This document shows positions 8,440 to 17,836 of a stretch of 64,000 bases of DNA, piece by piece. Each line of letters starts with the position of its first letter. Within the stretch, counting starts at the first letter, position 1. Under the pieces are notes generated by a model, which ran no database searches, had not been told where the DNA came from, and saw only the letters and a list, made by a program, of their open reading frames with translations. The DNA comes from Trebonia sp035571275 (lineage in GTDB: Bacteria > Actinomycetota > Actinomycetes > Streptosporangiales > Streptosporangiaceae). Position numbers and translations under genes: made by a program. The stretch spans positions 1-64,000 of the forward strand of contig DATMKQ010000298.1 of NCBI GenBank assembly GCA_035571275.1, given 5' to 3'.

Positions 8440-9234
8440 ATGGTGCGCATCGGAGGGCATTTCCACACCGACGACCCGCTGGCCGAGGCGGTGGCGTGCG
8501 ACGCGCGGACCGCGCAGTTCTTCCTTGGCGATCCGCAGGGCTGGAAGGGGCCGGTGATCCCAGGCGGCGACCCGGGCGCCGTCCGAGACGCGTACGCCAT
8601 GGCCGACGTGGACGTCTACATCCACGCGCCGTACGTGATCAACGTGGCGAGCACCAACAACCGGATCCGCATCCCGTCGAGGAAGCTGCTCGACGGCCAG
8701 CTCAAGGCGGCCGCGTCGATCGGTGCGAAGGCGCTAATCGTGCACGGCGGGCACGTTACGTCCGGTGTTGACCCGGCCGAGGGCCTAGAGAACTGGCGAA
8801 AGGCGATCGAGCGGATAGCGCGTCCGCTGCCGATGTTCATCGAGAACACCGCGGGCGGGACCGGCGCCATGGCCAGGTCACTTGACGCCATCGCGCGGCT
8901 GTGGGAGGCGGTGACCGGAGCCGCGCCGGAAGGCGGCGAGATCGGATTCTGCCTGGACACCTGTCATGCCAACTCGGCCGGCATCGACCTGGGCGACGTC
9001 GTCGACCGGGTCAAGGCGATCACGGGCCGGATCGACCTGGTGCACTGCAACAATTCCCGTGACGAGTTCGCCTCGGGCGCCGACAGGCACGCGAACTTCG
9101 ACTCGGGCACGATCGACCCCGCCGTCCTACTCGACGTGGTACGCGCGGCCGGTGCTCCGGTCATCTGCGAGACGCCCGAGGCTGGGCTGCCGGCCGACAT
9201 CGGCTGGCTACGGGATAAGCTCTCTGACAACTGA
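8440..9234 (+). CDS. nfo: deoxyribonuclease IV (AP endonuclease family 2)
   Basis: Hydrolyses DNA 5' to abasic sites in base-excision repair. The 264-residue product keeps the TIM-barrel metal-site motifs in order: LIVHGGHVTSG (His), MFIENTAGG (Glu), GFCLDTCHANSAG (Asp/His), VHCNNSRDEFASGADRHAN (His/Asp-x-His), and a late ICETPE (Glu). These trinuclear-zinc ligands suggest an active enzyme. Its 3' end overlaps the opposite-strand mannosyltransferase frame by 271 bases. Confidence 0.88.
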   Translation: MVRIGGHFHTDDPLAEAVACDARTAQFFLGDPQGWKGPVIPGGDPGAVRDAYAMADVDVYIHAPYVINVASTNNRIRIPSRKLLDGQLKAAASIGAKALIVHGGHVTSGVDPAEGLENWRKAIERIARPLPMFIENTAGGTGAMARSLDAIARLWEAVTGAAPEGGEIGFCLDTCHANSAGIDLGDVVDRVKAITGRIDLVHCNNSRDEFASGADRHANFDSGTIDPAVLLDVVRAAGAPVICETPEAGLPADIGWLRDKLSDN

Positions 9235-10538
9235 GCGGGACGCCGCGCGCCTCGCTCCCAGCTGAGAACGATCCGGTCCAGGGCGCCGTCCAGCACACCG
9301 CCCGCCGGATCATCCTGCCCGGAAAGGCGCACCAAGTCCCGTTCCGGGCGCAGGATATCGGTCACCACGACCGCGGCGAGCAGGCCCACGGCGAAGAATC
9401 TGGCCAGCAAGATCCCGAAGTACCAGCCGGTGCTCACCTCGGTGCCAGGGGCGTTGTACATATACGAGAAGTAGAACCAGATGCCGAAGAAGTAGGCCAC
9501 CTCGGTGAGCTGCCAGAGGATGTATTGCCAGAGCCGGGGCCGGGCGAGCACCGCGAACGGGACGAGCCAGATCACGTACTGCGGCGACCAGACCTTGTTC
9601 AGCATCAGGAAGGACGCGAGCAGCAGGAAGCACACCTGCGGCAGCCGCGGCCTGCGCGGGGCGGCGAGCGTGAGGACGGCGATCGCGACGAAGGCCAGCG
9701 CGAAGCACCCCGACGTGACCAGGTTCAGCTGGCCGATGGAGGAATTGCCCACCACCGGCAGGCTGAAGTGCTCGAACATGTACCAGACAGATCCCCAGTC
9801 GGCGCCGCGGGACCGGCTGAACGCGTAGAACCGGCCCCACCCCGCCGTCGCGACAATCGCGATCGGCAGGTTGACTACGAGCCAGGCGATCACCCCGGCG
9901 GCCAGCGTCCGGCAGAGCTCGCGGATCTTCCCTGTGCGCAGGCAGAGCAGCAGCAGCGCGGCGAAGAACAGCAGCGGATAGAACTTCGTCGCCACGCCGA
10001 GGCCGAGCAGCGCCCCGGCGAGCCACTCCCGGCGCGCCGCCCACGCGGCGATGCCGCCGGCGGTGAGCGCCATCGCGAGCAGATCCCAGTTGATGAACGC
10101 GGCCAGGATCAGCGCCGGCGACAGCGCTGTCATCAGGGTGGCCCTGAGCTGCCCGTCACCCTCCCGGCCAGCCGCGTACCCCGTCGCGAGCACGCCGGCG
10201 ACCAGGCAGACCGCGAGCAGCACGACAGTCACGTAGTAGAAGTCCCTGCCGCGCGAGAACGGGTCGCTGACCGAGTGCACCAGCCAGCCCGCCAGCTGCA
10301 TCATCGCGCCGATGAGCACCGGGTATTCCACCGGATGCCCCGAGTAAGGCACCTGTCCCGAGGACAGTCCCTCGTTGTAGTACAGCGGATAGATGTCGGT
10401 GTAGCAGGCGTGCTGGAACTGCCCGGTATAGCTGTTCCACGCCCCGCCTGAGCTGCACGGCAGCTTCTGCGCGTAACCGAGAACCGCGGCCACGGCCGAC
10501 GCCGCCACGCCTGCACCGACAAATGCCGGAGTTCGCAC
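8964..10538 (-). CDS. GT87-family polyprenol-phosphate-mannose mannosyltransferase
   Basis: A GT-C fold membrane enzyme expected to transfer mannose from polyprenyl-phosphate-mannose to lipoglycans or secreted acceptors. The 524-residue product has about ten hydrophobic segments. It has the early periplasmic acidic motif (TDIYPLYYNEG), EYPVLIGAMM, and the FKF-like ATKFYPLL and NKVWSPQYVIWLVPF motifs seen in GT87. Homologues normally end near the LDRIVLSWERG region. The last ~90 residues here are a reading of the antisense strand of the endonuclease gene, so either the stop has been lost or the gene truly overlaps. It lies just downstream of the class A PBP gene. Confidence 0.82.
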   Translation of the reverse strand: MRTPAFVGAGVAASAVAAVLGYAQKLPCSSGGAWNSYTGQFQHACYTDIYPLYYNEGLSSGQVPYSGHPVEYPVLIGAMMQLAGWLVHSVSDPFSRGRDFYYVTVVLLAVCLVAGVLATGYAAGREGDGQLRATLMTALSPALILAAFINWDLLAMALTAGGIAAWAARREWLAGALLGLGVATKFYPLLFFAALLLLCLRTGKIRELCRTLAAGVIAWLVVNLPIAIVATAGWGRFYAFSRSRGADWGSVWYMFEHFSLPVVGNSSIGQLNLVTSGCFALAFVAIAVLTLAAPRRPRLPQVCFLLLASFLMLNKVWSPQYVIWLVPFAVLARPRLWQYILWQLTEVAYFFGIWFYFSYMYNAPGTEVSTGWYFGILLARFFAVGLLAAVVVTDILRPERDLVRLSGQDDPAGGVLDGALDRIVLSWERGARRPAQLSESLSRSQPMSAGSPASGVSQMTGAPAARTTSSRTAGSIVPESKFACLSAPEANSSRELLQCTRSIRPVIALTRSTTSPRSMPAELA

Positions 10539-10561
10539 TGTTCCCCGCCCGGTCCCCGCCG

Positions 10562-13500
10562 CTACCCGGGGCTACCCGGGCGGCGGCGCTTGCGACGCCG
10601 CGACACGCGAGCCCATAGCAGGGAACCCGGCAGCACGGAAAGGATGCCGCCGAGGGCCAGCCCCGCCTGGGCACCGCCGACCGTCGCCGCGCCGCCAAAG
10701 CCGGGAGGAGGTGTTTGCGTGGCGGTCGCACTGTTGCTCGGCGTCGCTGTCGAGGTGGCCGTGGAAGTCGCCGGCGGGGTCTGCGTCTGCGTCGGCGTCG
10801 GCGGCCCGGTGGGGAACGTCTGCGTGGCCGTCGGAGTCGGGGACTGGGTCGGGCCGTGGCCGTGACCGTGGCCAGGCGGCTGCGTCGGGCAGTTGAAGAT
10901 GAAGTGCCCCTGCGTGCAGTTTTGGTTGTGCGGCTTCTTCTTCGGTGGCTTCTTCTTCGGCAGGTTGCCTACCTGGTTCCACTTGGCGCCGGTGAACACC
11001 GGCGACTGGAACGGTTCGGCCGGCAGCTTCAGGAACACGTTCTGCGCGAACGTGTTCCAGATCCGGGCCGGCCAGTATCCACCGAACCCACCGCCTACGT
11101 TCCCGCCGAGTCCGTTCAGCGTCTCGGTCGTCGTCGGGGCCTGGCTCTCGGTGAAGATGCCCACGGCAAGCGCGTACTGCGGGATGGCGCCGATGAAGAA
11201 CGCGGACAGCGCGCTGTTGGTGGTACCGGTCTTGCCGATGATCGGCCGACCGTCGCTCATCGCCGCGGCGGTACCGGTCCCGTCTACGGTGGTGGCCTCC
11301 ATCGCGTACTGCACCTGCGAGTCCAGCGCGGGGCTGAGCACCACCTGGGTGCTGACAATGCCGTGCTGCACAGGACCGCCGGGCGCCTGATACCAGTCGA
11401 CGACATGGGCCGAGTGGTGGGTGCCGTTGTCGTCGATCGTGGCCAGCATCGAGTCCTGCTCGTTGACCGTGAGCGGGGCGATGCCGAGCGCCATGCCGAC
11501 CTCATGCTCATAGGTGGCCAGGCCAGACCCGCCGTCCTTATATGGCTCCAGGTTCACGCCCATCTCTCCCGCCACCTGCACGATTTGCGGGGTGCCGACC
11601 CGGTGCGTGAGGTCGGCGAAGGCGGTGTTGGAGCTCTGGGCGAGCGCGTTCTGGACGTTCATCGGTCCGAAGACCACGTTCCCGTCGTTGGGAATCTCGT
11701 AGGCGCCAGGCTCGGCCTTGGCCGCGGACCGGGCCGACAGCATCATCTGGTAGGGCGGCTGGTCCTGCGGGACCCACAGCGGGCTGAAGCCGTTCAGGAT
11801 GCTGGTCTTGACGTTCATGCCCTCGCTCACGGCGGTCGCCAGCACGAACGGCTTGAACGACGACCCGACCTGTTCCCTGGCGTAAACCGCGGTGTTGTCG
11901 TCGCAGTGATACTTGAGGCACTGCGACTTGGACATGTTCTGGCCGCGGCCCGGGTACATGGCCACTATGGCCCCGGTCGCCGGGTTCTGCAGCTCGGCGC
12001 CGACAAGCGCGTACGGCGGCAGCGCGCCGCCGTCTTGCTTCATCAGCGTCTCGTTCTGGTCCACGGCACTGTACAGCTGAACTTCCATCGGCCGGCTGAT
12101 CGTTGTGACGATCTTGTACCCACCGGTCTCCAACTGGGCCAGCGACAGCTTTTCGACTCCCTCGAGCTCGTTGGCGACCACGTTCATGATGTACGGGGCC
12201 CACGGGTCGTTGCTGCTCGAGGTTCCCTGCTGCTGCGTACCCGAGTCGGTGAGCATCTTCGGGAACTTCTCGCCGTTAGCCGCCGCCGGAGACAGCTTTC
12301 CCATCTTCACCATGCCGTCGAGCACGTAGTGCCAGCGGTTGATCAGCTCGGGCCGGTACTGCGGCTGCCAGTAGTTGCTCGGCTGCTGGATGATCGCCGC
12401 GATGACCGCCGCTTGCGCGACGGTCAGCTTCGACACCGGCACCCCGAAGTACGTCTGCGACGCGGCCGCCACACCGTAAGCGTTGTCCCCCAGGTCGATC
12501 GTGTTCATGAAGTTGGTGAGAATCCACTGCTTGGACTTCTCTTTTGAGATCTTAATCGCGACGAAGGCTTCTTTGATCTTCCGGCCTAGCGTCTGCTGGG
12601 TACCGATGCCCGCGTAGTACTGCCTGACGAACTCCTGGGTGATGGTCGAACCTCCGGACAGCGAGCCGCCGCTGCCGGTGAGGTCGTCCCAGGCGGCCCG
12701 CAAGATACCGGTCGGAGAGATGCCGCCCTCCGTCATGAAGCTACGGTCTTCCGCCGCCATCACCGCGTCGTCCATCACCGCCGGGATCTGGTTCCAGTTA
12801 AGGATCTGCCGGTCAAAGATGGCGAAGGTGCCGATGGGGGTCTTGCCGTCGCTGTAGTACACCGTCGAGTTCTGGTACGTGTCCGCGACCAGTTCCTGCG
12901 TCGGGAGCTGCGTGGAGTGGTACTCGTACTCGTAGGCCCCGATGAGCAGCAGGAAGAAGAGCACGAACGCCGAGCCGACGACAGCGGCCGCCTTCTTCCA
13001 TGTCCAGTGCCGCCACCAGCGGCCCTTCATCTTGGCTCGACCGCGGCCGCCGGGACCGCCGGGACCCGCGCCGCGCCCGCCGCGCCCCGGGCCACGACGT
13101 CCTGGCCCGCCCGGGCCTCCTGGCCCGGGCGCCCCGGGCGGCCCGGGCGGGCCGTACCCGCTGCCCGGACCGTTGCCGTAGGCGGCCGTCGGGTCAGCGC
13201 CGCCGTAGTATCCCTGGCCGCCGGGCGGCCCGTAGCTAGCCGCCGCCCCGAACTCAGCTCCCGCTCCCGCGCCGTAGTCCGCCCGCGTCGCGTCGCCAGG
13301 CGTGGCGTCCCTGTCGGCCCCGCGCGAGCCGGCGCCGCTGCCCGGGGAGTTCTGCCAGCCCTTGTCGTCGGCCCAGTAGCTATAGCCGCCGTCGCCTCGC
13401 GGGCCGTTGCCGTCGGTACGGACCGCGCCGTTCAGTCCGGTCTCGTAGTCCGAGTCGATGCCCGAGTCGCGCCAGAAACCGTCGTCCCCCCAGCCTTCCG

Positions 13501-13714
13501 GCTCGGGGTACTTCCCGGCTTTCCCGTTCCCGGGCTTGCCGTTCCCGCGCGCGTAGCCGCCGCGAGAGCCATCACCGTTCCGGCCTGCGCTGTGTCTGCC
13601 CGTCTCCCGCGCCCCGGAACCTCCAGCGCCGGCACCTCGCCCGCCGCCAAGGTACTCGTTAGCTCCCCGCCCTCCAGCGGGCCGATTCGGCCCGTCAAAG
13701 TCGTTGCTACTCAC
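10562..13714 (-). CDS. ponA: class A penicillin-binding protein (glycosyltransferase/transpeptidase)
   Basis: Bifunctional peptidoglycan synthase, 1050 residues. Residues 1-230 are a cytoplasmic Gly/Pro/Arg-rich region. One membrane segment follows at about 243-262. The GT51 domain has catalytic Glu322 in AAEDRSF, then GGSTITQEFVRQ (354-365). The transpeptidase has SSFK (618-621, nucleophile S618), SSN (694-696) and KTGTTN (828-833). The C-terminus is a Thr/Pro/Gln-rich stalk and a hydrophobic, Arg-rich tail (LALGGILSVLPGSLLWA then RRRKRRR). All catalytic motifs are intact. It is first in a unit with the GT87 gene. Confidence 0.93.
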   Translation of the reverse strand: MSSNDFDGPNRPAGGRGANEYLGGGRGAGAGGSGARETGRHSAGRNGDGSRGGYARGNGKPGNGKAGKYPEPEGWGDDGFWRDSGIDSDYETGLNGAVRTDGNGPRGDGGYSYWADDKGWQNSPGSGAGSRGADRDATPGDATRADYGAGAGAEFGAAASYGPPGGQGYYGGADPTAAYGNGPGSGYGPPGPPGAPGPGGPGGPGRRGPGRGGRGAGPGGPGGRGRAKMKGRWWRHWTWKKAAAVVGSAFVLFFLLLIGAYEYEYHSTQLPTQELVADTYQNSTVYYSDGKTPIGTFAIFDRQILNWNQIPAVMDDAVMAAEDRSFMTEGGISPTGILRAAWDDLTGSGGSLSGGSTITQEFVRQYYAGIGTQQTLGRKIKEAFVAIKISKEKSKQWILTNFMNTIDLGDNAYGVAAASQTYFGVPVSKLTVAQAAVIAAIIQQPSNYWQPQYRPELINRWHYVLDGMVKMGKLSPAAANGEKFPKMLTDSGTQQQGTSSSNDPWAPYIMNVVANELEGVEKLSLAQLETGGYKIVTTISRPMEVQLYSAVDQNETLMKQDGGALPPYALVGAELQNPATGAIVAMYPGRGQNMSKSQCLKYHCDDNTAVYAREQVGSSFKPFVLATAVSEGMNVKTSILNGFSPLWVPQDQPPYQMMLSARSAAKAEPGAYEIPNDGNVVFGPMNVQNALAQSSNTAFADLTHRVGTPQIVQVAGEMGVNLEPYKDGGSGLATYEHEVGMALGIAPLTVNEQDSMLATIDDNGTHHSAHVVDWYQAPGGPVQHGIVSTQVVLSPALDSQVQYAMEATTVDGTGTAAAMSDGRPIIGKTGTTNSALSAFFIGAIPQYALAVGIFTESQAPTTTETLNGLGGNVGGGFGGYWPARIWNTFAQNVFLKLPAEPFQSPVFTGAKWNQVGNLPKKKPPKKKPHNQNCTQGHFIFNCPTQPPGHGHGHGPTQSPTPTATQTFPTGPPTPTQTQTPPATSTATSTATPSNSATATQTPPPGFGGAATVGGAQAGLALGGILSVLPGSLLWARVSRRRKRRRPGSPG

Positions 13715-13924
13715 ACGTCCCTCGCTGTGGCTGTGAGCGGGCCCGCAGGCCCGCTCCTGGCTGGGATGTCGTCAGGCCCGATCAGGCACGCGCATCGAGA
13801 CGGCGAGCGACCCGGCCCGCCGAACCCACACGTTACACGCTGCCGTGAACCGTCCTGGCTCGTTCGGCAATTGCCTCCTTGTGACGTAACCGGAGCGTCC
13901 GCGCCACGTCACAGGCTGCTTCAG

Positions 13925-14329
13925 CTACTGGCCGCTCCGTGCGCGGCGCCCGCGGCGCGCGGGCGGCTCGCCAGTGCCGAGCACGTACGACGTAGCGAGG
14001 TGGTTCCAGCCACAACTTTGACAGACCTCGACGACGTAGACCCTGAATTCCCCGTATTCCGCTGCCATCTCCGTCAACTCGGGTCCTCGCTTGACCCGCC
14101 CCGCGTACTGACCGAGCTCGTCCCCGTAGACATAGGTGACGTGCGTGAGCTTGGTCTTGCGGCAGATCGGGCAGCCGACGTCGGTCGTCTCGCCGTGGAA
14201 TTTGGCCGCGCGCAACAGGTACGGGTGCGCGTCGCAGACATCGGCGACCGTCGTGTGGCCCGCGTACACCGACGCCAGTGTCGCGCGCCGGGCAAGCCCG
14301 TAGTCCACAACGGATCGCCGTGATGCCAT
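13925..14329 (-). CDS. DUF5318 family protein
   Basis: 134 residues starting MASRRSVVDYGLARR. It includes two cysteine pairs, CPIC (near 77) and CQSC (near 111), that could bind zinc. The motifs VADVCDAHPYLLRAAKFHGE, TYVYGDELG and EYGEFRVYVVEVC are characteristic of this conserved actinobacterial family of unknown function. The longer frame back to 14494 is less likely because family members begin at this Met. It is divergent from padR across a promoter region with palindromes. Confidence 0.85.
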   Translation of the reverse strand: MASRRSVVDYGLARRATLASVYAGHTTVADVCDAHPYLLRAAKFHGETTDVGCPICRKTKLTHVTYVYGDELGQYAGRVKRGPELTEMAAEYGEFRVYVVEVCQSCGWNHLATSYVLGTGEPPARRGRRARSGQ

Positions 14330-14446
14330 GTCCCACAGGGTACGTCGGAAAGCCCCGCCAAGCCGAGCCTGCGGCACAGTCCGGGGCTCGCTCAGCGCGA
14401 CCGGTTGCCGGATCAGACACCGTTGCGTATGCTGTGACCGTTCGAC

Positions 14447-14483
14447 TCGATATATCGAACCGAGATATCGGCAAGAGATATCG
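14447..14483. promoter_or_regulatory. palindromic operator cluster upstream of padR
   Basis: A perfect 12-bp palindrome TCGATATATCGA (14447-14458) is followed by two direct copies of GAGATATCG (14462-14470 and 14475-14483). All share an ATATCG core. Located 38-74 bases before the padR start and between padR and DUF5318, it fits an autoregulatory PadR operator. That role is inferred. Confidence 0.65.
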
Positions 14484-14520
14484 ACTTGATACACCTAACC
14501 ATAACCGCCGGGGGGATGCC

Positions 14521-15216
14521 GTGGGCCGTAACCGGACAGGCGTACTGGAATTCGCGGTGCTCGGGTTGCTGCACCGGGCGCCGATGCACGGCTACGAGCT
14601 CAGCAAGCAGCTGAATGTGCTGCTCGGCACGTTCCGAGCGCTGTCCTACGGGACCTTGTATCCCTGCCTGAACAAGCTGTACGCCGAGGGCCTCATCGCC
14701 AAAGAAGACGACGCGGCCGCGGCAGAAGCACGGCAAGCGGCGCGGGCGGCTTCGCCCGCGCGAGCGGGCCGGGCCGGCCGGTCGAAGATCGTCTACCGGC
14801 TGACCGCCGAGGGCAAGGAGCGGTTCCAGGACCTGCTCGCCGATTCGGGTCCCGCCGCCTGGGAAGACGACGAGTTCGGCGTGCACTTCGCATTCTTCGG
14901 CCAGACCAGGGCCGACATCCGGCTGCGGATCCTCGAAGGCCGTCGGAGCCGACTCGAAGACCGGATGGAAGGGGTGCGGGCGGCCCTCGCGCGCACCAGG
15001 GAGCGGGTCGACAGCTACACCCTTGAGCTTCAGCGTCACGGCCTTGAGTCGGTGGAGCGCGAGGTGCGGTGGCTCAACGAGCTGATCGCCTCCGAACGGC
15101 AGTCAGAGGCCGGCTGGTCTCCGCCAACAGGAAAAACCAGCAGCGCCGCGAGCGGACCCTACCCGCCCGCGGACCAGACCGACATGGATCGCGAAAGCGA
15201 GAAGGAGTCATCCTGA
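14521..15216 (+). CDS. PadR family transcriptional regulator
   Basis: 231 residues. The N-terminal winged helix has EFAVLGLLHRAPMHGYELSK (wH start), then LSYGTLYPCLNKLYAEGLI (recognition helix), both PadR signatures. An Ala/Arg-rich insert follows at about 62-82, then a C-terminal helical dimerisation domain and a low-complexity tail. The GTG start follows GGGGGGAT. The stop overlaps the ino1 start by one base (TGATG), so padR and ino1 are translationally coupled and padR probably controls ino1. Confidence 0.9.
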   Translation: MGRNRTGVLEFAVLGLLHRAPMHGYELSKQLNVLLGTFRALSYGTLYPCLNKLYAEGLIAKEDDAAAAEARQAARAASPARAGRAGRSKIVYRLTAEGKERFQDLLADSGPAAWEDDEFGVHFAFFGQTRADIRLRILEGRRSRLEDRMEGVRAALARTRERVDSYTLELQRHGLESVEREVRWLNELIASERQSEAGWSPPTGKTSSAASGPYPPADQTDMDRESEKESS

Positions 15217-16295
15217 TGGGTACAGTGCGCGTCGCCATCGTGGGGGTGGGCAACTGCGCGAGCTCGCTCGTCCAGGGCCTTGAGTATTACAAGGACGCCG
15301 ACGATGCAGTTCGCGTGCCAGGCCTCATGCATGTGCGGTTTGGCGACTATCACGTGTCTGACATCGAGGTGGTCGCCGCCTTCGACGTGGACGCTAAGAA
15401 GGTTGGCCGCGACGTCGCGGAGGCGATCTACGCCAGCGAGAACAACACGATCAAATTCGCCGAGGTGCCGCCGACCGGCGTGCTCGTGCAGCGCGGACCG
15501 ACATTCGACGGGCTCGGCGAGTACTACAGGGAGATCATCACCGAGTCCGACGAGCCAGCCGTTGACGTGGTGGCGGCGCTGCGTGAGGCCCGCGCAGACG
15601 TTCTGGTGAGCTACCTGCCGGTGGGCTCGGAGCAGGCGGACCGGTTCTACGCGCAATGCGCGATCGACGCCAAGGTCGCGTTCGTCAACGCGCTCCCCGT
15701 GTTCATCGCCTCCGACCCGGTGTGGGCGGCCAAGTTCGCTAAGGCGGGCGTCCCGATCGTGGGCGACGACATCAAGTCGCAGGTCGGCGCCACGATCACG
15801 CACCGCGTGCTGGCCAAGCTGTTCGAGGACCGCGGGGTCGAGCTGATGCGTACCTACCAGCTCAACTTCGGCGGCAACATGGACTTCATGAACATGCTGG
15901 AGCGCAGCCGCCTGATGTCGAAGAAGATCTCCAAGACCCAGGCCGTGACCTCCCAGGTGCCGCACGAGATGGAGAAGGCAGCCGTGCACATCGGTCCGTC
16001 CGACCACGTGCCGTGGCTGGACGACAGGAAGTTCGCCTACGTTCGGCTTGAGGGCAGGTCCTTCGGCGACGTCCCGCTCAACCTTGAGTACAAGCTCGAG
16101 GTCTGGGACTCGCCGAACTCGGCCGGCGTCATCATCGACGCGCTCCGCGCCGCGAAGATCGCCAAGGACCGCGGCATCGGCGGACCGGTGATCTCGGCGA
16201 GCTCCTACTTCATGAAGTCGCCGCCCGAGCAGTTCGGCGACGACGTGTGCCACGACCTGGTAGAGAAGTTCATCGCGGGCGAAGTCGAGCGCTAA
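15216..16295 (+). CDS. ino1: inositol-3-phosphate synthase
   Basis: Converts glucose 6-phosphate to 1D-myo-inositol 3-phosphate with bound NAD. This is the entry to phosphatidylinositol, lipoglycans and mycothiol in actinobacteria. The 359-residue product has the NAD-binding loop VAIVGVGNCASSLVQG at residues 5-20. Family blocks VVAAFDVDAKKVG, SYLPVGSEQA, VGDDIKSQVGAT, LNFGGNMDFMNM and EVWDSPNSAGV are all present. GGAG lies 8-11 bases before ATG 15216. A strong terminator follows. Confidence 0.95.
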   Translation: MGTVRVAIVGVGNCASSLVQGLEYYKDADDAVRVPGLMHVRFGDYHVSDIEVVAAFDVDAKKVGRDVAEAIYASENNTIKFAEVPPTGVLVQRGPTFDGLGEYYREIITESDEPAVDVVAALREARADVLVSYLPVGSEQADRFYAQCAIDAKVAFVNALPVFIASDPVWAAKFAKAGVPIVGDDIKSQVGATITHRVLAKLFEDRGVELMRTYQLNFGGNMDFMNMLERSRLMSKKISKTQAVTSQVPHEMEKAAVHIGPSDHVPWLDDRKFAYVRLEGRSFGDVPLNLEYKLEVWDSPNSAGVIIDALRAAKIAKDRGIGGPVISASSYFMKSPPEQFGDDVCHDLVEKFIAGEVER

Positions 16296-16310
16296 CCAGC
16301 GCCAACGCGC

Positions 16311-16353
16311 TAATCGCGGGCCGGCCAACGGCGTCCGGCCCGCGATTACTTTT
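16311..16353 (+). terminator. rho-independent terminator after ino1
   Basis: A perfect 14-bp stem, TAATCGCGGGCCGG (16311-16324) with CCGGCCCGCGATTA (16335-16348), a 10-base loop, and then C followed by TTTT. It ends the padR-ino1 transcript. Confidence 0.92.
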
Positions 16354-16411
16354 GTCCGGACTTAGCTGGCGGCCGGCAAGCTCCCGTAGCGTCCGGCACT
16401 AAGCTAAGCAG

Positions 16412-17836
16412 GTGTCCGAAGGGGCGGAACGAGATGGCACGGTGCCCGGTAGCGCAGGGGACGCCGTAACCGCTGGCGCGCCGGAGCGCGGGTCCTCATA
16501 CATCGCCGACCTCAGGGTCGTGCTCGCGGAACGGGACTTCCGCAAGCTGTTCGCCTGCCGGCTCGTCTCGCAGACGGGTGACGGCGTTTTCAACGCCGGC
16601 TTCGCCGCCTATGCGTTCTTCGACGCGCAGTCGTTTCCCAACCCGGCCCGCGCGGTATACGCGTTCACCGTGCTCTACCTGCCGTACTCGCTGATCGGCC
16701 CGTTCGCGGGGGTCTTCATCGACCGCTGGTCGCGGCGGCAGATCATCGTGTGGGGGGCGCTGATCCGGGCCGCGATGGTGGGGGTGACCGGCTTCGTCGT
16801 GCTGAGCGGGCAGACCGGCTGGCCGCTGTACGTGTGCGCGCTCGCCGTGCTCGGCGTCAACAGATTCTTCCTGTCCGCCGTCAGCGCGGGCACGCCGCAC
16901 GTGGTGCAAAACGACAAGCTGGTGATGGCGAACGCGGTCGCGCCGACCACCGGCACGATCCTCGGGTTCGTCGGCGGCGTGGTCGGCCTCGGCGTCCACT
17001 TCGCGACGGGCGGCGGGCTGGCCGGCTCGGCGGCCACGCTGTGGTTCGGCGGCGTCTGCTACGTGGCCGCGTCGTTCCTCGGCATGCGCATGTCCCGGGA
17101 CCTGCTCGGTCCGCGCCGGGGCACAGGCGACGATCCGGCGCCCGCCACAGCGGGCGTCTGGTCCGACCTGATGGACGTCGCGCGCGGCCTGGTCGCCGGG
17201 CTCAAGCATCTCGGCAAGCGCAAGAAGGCCGCCTACGCGCTGGGCGCGGTCACCGTGCACCGGGCGCTGTACGGGACGCTGCTGGTCGCTGCGCTGCTGC
17301 TGTACAGGAACTACTTCTACCACGGCAGCAACGGGAACAACGCGCTCGGCCACGCGACGCTGCTCGTGATTACCTCGGCGATCGGGTTCGGGCTGGCGGC
17401 CGTGGTCACGCCGCAGGGCGTCAAGCGCGTCGGCAAAGACGGCTGGATCACCACCTGGCTGGTCGTCGGCGCGATCGTCACGGTCGTTTTGGGCCCGACG
17501 TTCAACCAGGTCGCCTTCCTGATCCTCGGGTTCATGATGGGCCTGTCCGCCCAGTGCGTGAAGATCTGCGTGGACACGACCGTGCAGCAGGAGATCGACG
17601 ACGCGTACATGGGCCGCGTCTTCTCGATCTACGACATGCTGTACAACGTCGCCTACGTCGTCGGCCCGGCGATCGCCGTGCCGTTCATACCGGACACCGG
17701 CAAGTCCTATGGGCTCGTGCTCGTGGTCGGCGCCCTGTACCTGGCGGCGGGCCTCGCGTACGGCGCGCTCACTCTGACGAAGACGCCGACGGGAGGATCC
17801 CCTCACGCCGCGCCCACCGCAGCAACTCGGCAGTGA
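16412..17836 (+). CDS. MFS transporter
   Basis: 474 residues with about 11-12 hydrophobic segments. The N-terminal cytosolic leader precedes DFRKLFACRLVSQTGDGVF, then the MFS-type loop VFIDRWSRRQIIVWG between segments 2 and 3. A second cytosolic loop is near residues 230-275. The substrate is unknown; MFS_3-type efflux is the closest general description. GTG 16412 is used and no good ribosome-binding site precedes it, so the mRNA may be nearly leaderless. The 3' end overlaps the CCA-transferase gene on the other strand by 68 bases. Confidence 0.82.
   Translation: MSEGAERDGTVPGSAGDAVTAGAPERGSSYIADLRVVLAERDFRKLFACRLVSQTGDGVFNAGFAAYAFFDAQSFPNPARAVYAFTVLYLPYSLIGPFAGVFIDRWSRRQIIVWGALIRAAMVGVTGFVVLSGQTGWPLYVCALAVLGVNRFFLSAVSAGTPHVVQNDKLVMANAVAPTTGTILGFVGGVVGLGVHFATGGGLAGSAATLWFGGVCYVAASFLGMRMSRDLLGPRRGTGDDPAPATAGVWSDLMDVARGLVAGLKHLGKRKKAAYALGAVTVHRALYGTLLVAALLLYRNYFYHGSNGNNALGHATLLVITSAIGFGLAAVVTPQGVKRVGKDGWITTWLVVGAIVTVVLGPTFNQVAFLILGFMMGLSAQCVKICVDTTVQQEIDDAYMGRVFSIYDMLYNVAYVVGPAIAVPFIPDTGKSYGLVLVVGALYLAAGLAYGALTLTKTPTGGSPHAAPTAATRQ

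Noticed and set aside
10715..12547. 610-codon plus-strand open frame opposite the penicillin-binding protein
   Set aside because: Arg/His/Leu-rich antisense reading. The opposite strand has complete GT51 and transpeptidase motifs.
15159..16328. 389-codon minus-strand open frame opposite ino1
   Set aside because: Composition is typical of antisense frames (His/Arg/Val/Leu) and ino1 is unambiguous.
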